Assembly (NCBI GenBank): GCA_031260365.1 | Contig: JAIRJY010000141.1 | Span: 1-9,733, forward strand | Length of the DNA stretch: 9,733 nucleotides | Direction: 5' to 3' | From: Nitrososphaerota archaeon | Lineage (GTDB): Archaea > Thermoproteota > Bathyarchaeia > Bathyarchaeales > Bathycorpusculaceae | Shown: in pieces, positions 5,571 to 9,733 of the stretch | Layout of the letters: each line of letters starts with the position of its first letter | Numbering within the stretch: position 1 is the first letter of the stretch | Translations under genes and position numbers: made by a program | The notes under the pieces: generated by a model | What the model saw: the letters and a program-made list of their open reading frames with translations, nothing else | What the model was told of the DNA's origin: nothing | Databases searched by the model: none

Positions 5571-6851
5571 TTAAAAAGAGTTTTTGGTGTCATAGGGGAT
5601 GTTGCCTAAAATTTTAACTGTTGCTTTTTCAATTGCTTCTCTGTTTTCTTCATCAGTGTAGACGCGGATAATGTTCATAAAACCTTTGAGTGTTTCAAAA
5701 ATTTTTGAGCTGTCACCCAGTTTTTGTAGCTCTCTTTTGCCTTTTGTACTTCGTGTGAATACTGGAATTTCTGTGGGATCCATCATAACCGCTCGGTGAT
5801 ATGGAACAGATGGAACAGTTGGGACATCAATAATTACTGTTTCAATATCTACATTTGCTTCTTTTGCGATTTCACTTCTAATTTGTACACGGTACGATTC
5901 TCTGCCAAACAAGTTAGTAACCAGGTCGTCTTTTTCATAGAATGTTCGTTCGTAAGCACATTTTAACATTTTTCGTTGTTCTAAATTCTTTATAATAGTT
6001 TGAGAGGTTCTGCATTTTTTCAGCGCAGACCAAACGGTGTAGTCATCAAGTTGCAAATATTCTTCAGGTGTTTTAAACGCGGTTAATCCTAATTCGTTAT
6101 TAGCTTTATCCATAGCAGTTGCGAGCATAATTTGTGCAGCTCGTCCCATACGATGGAAATAAATACTCTTGAAGGATTCAATGCGTGCAATCATAAAGGA
6201 CTCTAAAGCTGAGAGTGCACCTAGTTCAACTGCTAAATTTTCGCCTAAAATATCCAAAGCATGTATTAACCGGTAAACATCTATAAAGCCATATTCAGCT
6301 CCTGTGTGATATGTGTCTCTTAAAATGTAGTCCATTTTGTCAACATCAACGCCACTACTGATTATTTGGTCAAGAAACGCTTTGCCTGTTTTGTTTGCTT
6401 TTCCGACTGCAAGTTTACCTATTTCCTTAGGTGAATATCCTGTTTTGGAAAGTTTGTCTGTAATTTCACTTTTTTCAATGAGCCATGTTGTTATGTCTTC
6501 ATGAGTTTTGTGTAAGTTTTTGAGTAGTAAATGTTCAAATACATGTGAGAAGGGACCATGACCACAATCGTGTAATAATGCACTGATTCTGGTACTTTCT
6601 TCTTCTTCTTTGGTGACTTCTTGTGAGATGTGTGGGTTTTCAAGTATGTTGCCTGTTAAAAACATTACACCTAAGCTGTGTTCAAAGCGGGTGTGGTTAG
6701 CACCAGGGTACACGTATTCAGATCCTGCAAGTTGTTTGATTCTGTGTAATCTTTGCATTGGATATGTGTCAATCATATCTTTTTCTGTTTGTGTAATATA
6801 CACGTAACCGTGTACTGGATCTTTAATTTCTCCCCAGTAATTTTTTGGCAT
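5571..6851 (-). CDS. HD-domain phosphohydrolase, SAMHD1/dGTPase-like
   Basis: Cytoplasmic metal-dependent phosphohydrolase of the HD superfamily (COG1078 type), 426 residues, a usual length. It opens with IKDPVHGYVYIT and MQRLHRIKQLAGSEYVYPGANHTRFEHSLGV, as in SAMHD1-like proteins. The HD metal ligands are visible: H53 or H58 (HTRFEH), H94-D95 (ALLHDCGHGPFSH) and D169/D171 (SGVDVDKMDYILRD). H98, H103 and H117 (KTHED) fill further active-site positions. SAMHD1 and bacterial relatives split deoxynucleoside triphosphates into nucleoside and triphosphate; that activity is likely here but unproven, as some relatives use other phosphate esters. The C-terminal 180 residues are less conserved and end in a charged helical region. 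ATG 6851 follows AGGCG. The gene seems monocistronic, with T-tracts isolating it from the ABC operon upstream. Confidence 0.93.
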   Translation of the reverse strand: MPKNYWGEIKDPVHGYVYITQTEKDMIDTYPMQRLHRIKQLAGSEYVYPGANHTRFEHSLGVMFLTGNILENPHISQEVTKEEEESTRISALLHDCGHGPFSHVFEHLLLKNLHKTHEDITTWLIEKSEITDKLSKTGYSPKEIGKLAVGKANKTGKAFLDQIISSGVDVDKMDYILRDTYHTGAEYGFIDVYRLIHALDILGENLAVELGALSALESFMIARIESFKSIYFHRMGRAAQIMLATAMDKANNELGLTAFKTPEEYLQLDDYTVWSALKKCRTSQTIIKNLEQRKMLKCAYERTFYEKDDLVTNLFGRESYRVQIRSEIAKEANVDIETVIIDVPTVPSVPYHRAVMMDPTEIPVFTRSTKGKRELQKLGDSSKIFETLKGFMNIIRVYTDEENREAIEKATVKILGNIPYDTKNSF

Positions 6852-6893
6852 ATTTTTGCGCCTTTTTTGTTTACAAAATATCTTTCTTTTGTT

Positions 6894-6902
6894 CCGTATA
6901 AT
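6894..6902 (-). promoter_or_regulatory. Possible TATA box of the HD gene
   Basis: Minus-strand CATTATACG lies about 45 bases before the ATG, predicting a start near 6871. It is less typical than the other boxes in this window; AGATATTTT (nearer the gene) is an alternative. Confidence 0.3.
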
Positions 6903-6916
6903 GATTAACGTTAATC
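6903..6916. promoter_or_regulatory. Perfect 14-base palindrome upstream of the HD gene
   Basis: GATTAACGTTAATC equals its own reverse complement. It lies just upstream of the candidate TATA box, 52 bases before the ATG, where an activator or TFB-blocking repressor could bind. Confidence 0.4.
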
Positions 6917-6957
6917 TGGCTAATAAAAGGGCTTATTACTATAAACACGGTATTTTT

Positions 6958-6979
6958 AAAAAACATGAAGCCTAAAAAA
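6958..6979 (-). terminator. T-tract terminators after the ABC operon
   Basis: Minus-strand T6 runs at 6974-6979 and 6958-6963 lie 18-39 bases past the permease stop. They separate the ABC operon from the HD gene downstream. Confidence 0.45.
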
Positions 6980-6996
6980 GTTGGCTGAAATTTTAT

Positions 6997-8100
6997 TTAG
7001 TCTTCTTTCCATTTAAACAGTTTAACTGCTAAGACAAAGATGACTAACGTTATTATGCCTAATACTGTAACGTCTATGAGAGCGTTTGATCTGTTGTTGT
7101 AGACCATGACATTGTTTAAGCCTTCAGTAACATAGAATAATGGTAGAGCGTGAGCAATAGATTGTAAATATCCTGGCATGATATCGATTGGGAAGAATGT
7201 GCCTGCTAAAAACATCATTGGAAAAGTCACTATGTTGCCTATTACTCCTGCAGTTTCTGGATTTTTGGCTACTGTACCTACGAGCATTCCTAGTGAAGCA
7301 AATAGCAGTGGTCCTAAAAATAAGAATGGTATTAACCATAGTGACAGTGTGATATGAGCCTCAAAGAGGAAAACTCCTATTCCAACCATTAACAGAAAAC
7401 CTGCAACTGATAGAGCAATATAGAACAAAACTTTAGCAATTAACCATTCTATTTTTGTTAGTGGTGTTAGTGAGAGTTGTTTGAAGAGTTTATTTTTCTT
7501 ATAATCTGCCGTAATGTTTACTAATGAAAACATTGGGTTTGTTAAAATAGAAAAACCAATTAAACCTGGAATTAGGAAATCAATATACGCTGTTTGTTTT
7601 GTGTTGACAGTAGCTGAGGTTAAGCCTATAATCATGGTGCCATTGAAACGTTGTAAATTGAAATAGTTACTATATCCATTAACTGTTCCCATAACAATTT
7701 CACTTGTGCTGGACGCAGGACTGCCATATACAGTGATGTTTACTTGTTTTTCTAATATGTAGTTTTCAGTGAAATTTGTGGGAATAACTATGCCGTCTGC
7801 TACTGAATGCGTTGCTAAGTAGTCTTGAAAGTTTTCTGAAACATCTACTGTTATGACTTTGATTGTTGAGGATTCATTTAACGCTGTGAGGAACTGGTTG
7901 CCGATGTTTTGACCAAATGCGCCTGTATCTTGATTTTGTGCATAAACATTTATTGTACCTGTTCCTCCACTGAAAATAGCACCGAAAATTAAAATTAAAA
8001 CAACTGGGAAAATTAGACCAAAGAATAGCCCAAACTTATTTCTCAAATAACCGATACTGAATACTTTAAAGTCTACAGAAATTCGTTTAAGACTAACCAT
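6997..8100 (-). CDS. ABC-2 type exporter permease
   Basis: Membrane subunit of an ABC-2 family exporter, 367 residues. One N-terminal helix (about 24-44, FGLFFGLIFPVVLILIFGAIF) is followed by a large outside domain (about 45-172) with Asn-linked sequons (NES, NIT), then five more helices (about 174-196, 219-246, 253-277, 284-304, 344-362). This one-plus-five layout with a big first loop is typical of the family. Family motifs include the LFKQLSLTPLTKIEWLIAK segment before helix 3 and MMFLAGTFFPIDIMPGYLQSIAHALPLFYVTEGLN, the usual FP...MP..L......PL signature. It starts two bases after the ATPase stop (TAA-AC-ATG), so the two are co-translated and form one exporter. The substrate is unknown; this family moves drugs, lipids, peptides and polysaccharides. 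Confidence 0.9.
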   Translation of the reverse strand: MVSLKRISVDFKVFSIGYLRNKFGLFFGLIFPVVLILIFGAIFSGGTGTINVYAQNQDTGAFGQNIGNQFLTALNESSTIKVITVDVSENFQDYLATHSVADGIVIPTNFTENYILEKQVNITVYGSPASSTSEIVMGTVNGYSNYFNLQRFNGTMIIGLTSATVNTKQTAYIDFLIPGLIGFSILTNPMFSLVNITADYKKNKLFKQLSLTPLTKIEWLIAKVLFYIALSVAGFLLMVGIGVFLFEAHITLSLWLIPFLFLGPLLFASLGMLVGTVAKNPETAGVIGNIVTFPMMFLAGTFFPIDIMPGYLQSIAHALPLFYVTEGLNNVMVYNNRSNALIDVTVLGIITLVIFVLAVKLFKWKED

Positions 8101-8102
8101 GT

Positions 8103-9062
8103 TTACCTATGTCCTTTTTTATTTGTTTTTGTTTCTATTTCTTCTTCTTGTTCACTCAATGGTTCATTAATCAATTTTATAAATACATCCTCGAGGCTGT
8201 CTTGGTGTGTCTGAATTTCACCCCACTTCATTCCTGATTGTTCAGCAGCTGCTAGTGCTGCTAACATGTCTATTTTCTTTTTTAGTGGTATACTGATAAT
8301 TTCTGTGTCTGTGTCATATTCTCCTGATAGTTCAGTGTTTGCATTAATATAATCAGTAAGTTGTTGGCTTCCATGAATTTCTAAACGTTCGCCTGAACCA
8401 TATTGTTGAATAATTTCTTCTGTGGTTCCCATGGCTACAATGTGTCCATGATCCATTATAGCTACTCTGTCTGAGAGTTGCTGGGCTTCGTCAAGGTAAT
8501 GAGTGGTTAAAATAATGGTTTTTCCTTTAGTTTTTAACCTGCGAATAACTTCCCATATGGCTCGTCTGGCATTAGGATCTAAACCTGTGGTTGGTTCATC
8601 AAGGAAGAGTATATCAGGTGAATTTACAAGTGAGAGAGCAAGTCCCATTTTTTGTTTTTGACCTCCTGATAGGTTCTCAAAAACATGATTTTTCTCTTCG
8701 ACAAGTAGAACTTCCTTTAAAATTGCGTTAGCATCAACTTTAACGTTAAAAAGGTCTGCATAATAATCGATTGCCTCTTTTGGAGTGGTTTTTTCAAAGA
8801 AAGTAAAATCTTGAGGTATCACACCAATTTTTTTGTGCACTTCATAACCATCTTTCCACGGGTCTAACCCGAGAATTTTAACGTTTCCACTGTCCCGTGC
8901 ACGTAAGCCTTCCATAATTTCTATAGTGGTAGTTTTGCCTGCGCCGTTTGGACCAAGCAATCCAAAGACTTCTCCATGTTCAACATTAAAAGAGATGTTG
9001 TCAACTGCTTTAAGACTACTACCATAGCTTTTCTTAAGGTTTGTTACTTCTATTGAGAACAT
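8103..9062 (-). CDS. ABC exporter ATPase subunit
   Basis: Cytoplasmic ATP-binding subunit that powers the adjoining permease, 319 residues. All nucleotide-binding motifs are intact: Walker A GPNGAGKT (37-44), Q-loop Q84 (VIPQD), signature LSGGQ (131-135), Walker B ILFLDEP (151-157), D-loop with GLD (160-162) and switch His H188 (TTHYLDEA). The C-terminal 100 residues form the extension common in drug- and NatA/CcmA-type exporters, ending in a Glu- and Lys-rich tail (SEQEEEIETKTNKKGHR). ATG 9062 is preceded by a weak GTGA. It is the first gene of a two-gene operon. An inverted repeat in its promoter (9098-9125) suggests control by a regulator not in this window. Confidence 0.95.
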   Translation of the reverse strand: MFSIEVTNLKKSYGSSLKAVDNISFNVEHGEVFGLLGPNGAGKTTTIEIMEGLRARDSGNVKILGLDPWKDGYEVHKKIGVIPQDFTFFEKTTPKEAIDYYADLFNVKVDANAILKEVLLVEEKNHVFENLSGGQKQKMGLALSLVNSPDILFLDEPTTGLDPNARRAIWEVIRRLKTKGKTIILTTHYLDEAQQLSDRVAIMDHGHIVAMGTTEEIIQQYGSGERLEIHGSQQLTDYINANTELSGEYDTDTEIISIPLKKKIDMLAALAAAEQSGMKWGEIQTHQDSLEDVFIKLINEPLSEQEEEIETKTNKKGHR

Positions 9063-9097
9063 TTTTTGTCACTACATTTTAAGTTTTGAATATTTTT

Positions 9098-9125
9098 TCT
9101 GGAAACAGACGCGAATATTTCCAGA
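9098..9125. promoter_or_regulatory. Inverted repeat over the predicted start of the ABC operon
   Basis: TCTGGAAA (9098-9105) and TTTCCAGA (9118-9125) are perfect 8-base arms around a 12-base spacer. TATA-like strings just upstream predict a transcript start at about 9109-9117, inside the repeat, the classic place for a repressor. No T-run follows on the minus strand, which argues against a terminator for the upstream gene. Confidence 0.45.
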
Positions 9126-9130
9126 TATAT

Positions 9131-9146
9131 GTTTTTAAGTATATAG
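9131..9146 (-). promoter_or_regulatory. TATA-like region of the ABC operon
   Basis: Minus-strand ACTATATACTTAAAAAC contains two overlapping TATA-like strings (CTATATAC and CTTAAAAAC), 69-84 bases before the ATPase ATG. Confidence 0.4.
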
Positions 9147-9192
9147 TTTTCGATTAAAGCGTACGGATTATCCCTTAATACCTGATGGTTCT

Positions 9193-9702
9193 TTACTCAA
9201 AAGTTCCATGTGTGTTTTCACATAGGATTTTTTTAGCTGAAGTCTTGTTTATCTTGTTTATAATCATCGTAACAAGTTCTTCTGGGGTAATATAACGTGG
9301 ACCTTGTTTATGAAACACTCGAAATTCTATCGTTTTAGCTGTAAAATTTGTTCTAAACATGTAATAATCAAATTTTAAAGGAATCTTTTTCTCTGTATCA
9401 TTTTTGTAATAACGAATTGCACAAAAAAAATCAAGTGACGTTTTATCTCTGAGTATGTTGAGTGTCATGTTGGTTTCTTTATTAGTTAGAAAATCGATTT
9501 TTTCTCCTGTAGCTATACCGAATTCAAAAATGATTTCGCTGTTTGGAATGGTGGGGATGGATACTTCTTCAAAATAAGTTGTTTTTCTGTTCATTTCTTC
9601 TAGAATTTGGACAAGTTTTTGTTGAAGTTGCTTAGTATTGTATGTTGAGGAATATTCCTTCAAAAAATGAATTATCAGTGGAAAATTTTTGTAACTAGCC
9701 AA
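9193..9702 (-). CDS. Unrecognised conserved-looking archaeal protein
   Basis: A soluble 169-residue protein with no signal peptide or membrane helix. The N-terminal third is helical (FPLIIHFLKEYSS, KQLQQKLVQILEEMNRK). The middle looks like a beta-rich domain of alternating hydrophobic strands (SEIIFEFGIATGEKIDF, MTLNILRDK, SLDFFCAIRYYK, LKFDYYMFRTNF, TIEFRVFHKQGPRYITPEEL). The C-terminus is helical (LVTMIINKINKTSAKKIL). The FDYYMFR and EFRVFHKQGPRYITPEEL strings resemble a hypothetical family of Bathyarchaeia and Thaumarchaeota as I recall it; no function is known to me. The start is TTG at 9702: an in-frame stop lies 24 bases upstream, no ATG or GTG lies between, and the next Met (residue 37) would remove the first helix. 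AGGGA lies about 10 bases before the TTG. Only 31 bases of upstream sequence are visible. Confidence 0.65.
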   Translation of the reverse strand: MASYKNFPLIIHFLKEYSSTYNTKQLQQKLVQILEEMNRKTTYFEEVSIPTIPNSEIIFEFGIATGEKIDFLTNKETNMTLNILRDKTSLDFFCAIRYYKNDTEKKIPLKFDYYMFRTNFTAKTIEFRVFHKQGPRYITPEELVTMIINKINKTSAKKILCENTHGTFE

Positions 9703-9733
9703 CGTCTGTGGGTTCCCTAAGTGTTATCTTTGA

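Overview
The window looks like a chromosomal segment of a low-GC archaeon. Evidence: a bifunctional Fae-Hps (formaldehyde-activating enzyme / hexulose-6-phosphate synthase) gene; A/T-rich TATA-like boxes about 25-30 bases upstream of likely transcription starts; bare T-tracts after most genes instead of hairpin-plus-T terminators; a tRNA-Glu of archaeal type with encoded CCA; and GTG and TTG start codons. The style of the small unknown proteins and of the secreted surface protein suggests Bathyarchaeia (the MCG group), but that lineage call is from memory and is tentative.

Layout. Positions 1-902 hold the C-terminal two thirds of an MFS transporter (+), cut by the window edge. A 580-base gap follows, with two hairpins but no gene I can support. 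Positions 1483-2358 encode a secreted, C-terminally anchored surface protein (+), followed by a terminator-like hairpin. From about 2700 onward nearly everything is on the minus strand: Fae-Hps with an extra N-terminal helix-turn-helix segment (2712-4151); tRNA-Glu(UUC) (4825-4902); an unknown coiled-coil protein (4973-5488); an HD-domain phosphohydrolase of the SAMHD1/dGTPase type (5571-6851); an ABC-2 type exporter operon, ATPase then permease (9062 to 6997); and an unknown 169-residue protein (9193-9702). The one plus-strand exception is a tiny two-helix membrane protein (4344-4535), divergent from fae-hps.

Function. Fae-Hps is the clearest metabolic gene. In archaea without a complete oxidative pentose phosphate pathway, it makes ribulose 5-phosphate by running the ribulose monophosphate pathway backwards, and Fae fixes the released formaldehyde onto tetrahydromethanopterin. 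The HD protein probably acts on nucleotides, and the ABC pair exports an unknown substrate. I see no operon beyond the ABC pair: the other genes appear to have their own promoters, and I see no phage, insertion sequence or CRISPR material.

Worth a second look: the helix-turn-helix/Fae-Hps fusion, which has a well-placed internal ribosome site at the normal Fae start and a perfect 14-base palindrome in its promoter; a tRNA-Glu with C at position 55 and a broken C27-A43 pair; and inverted repeats placed like operators before the ABC operon and the HD gene.
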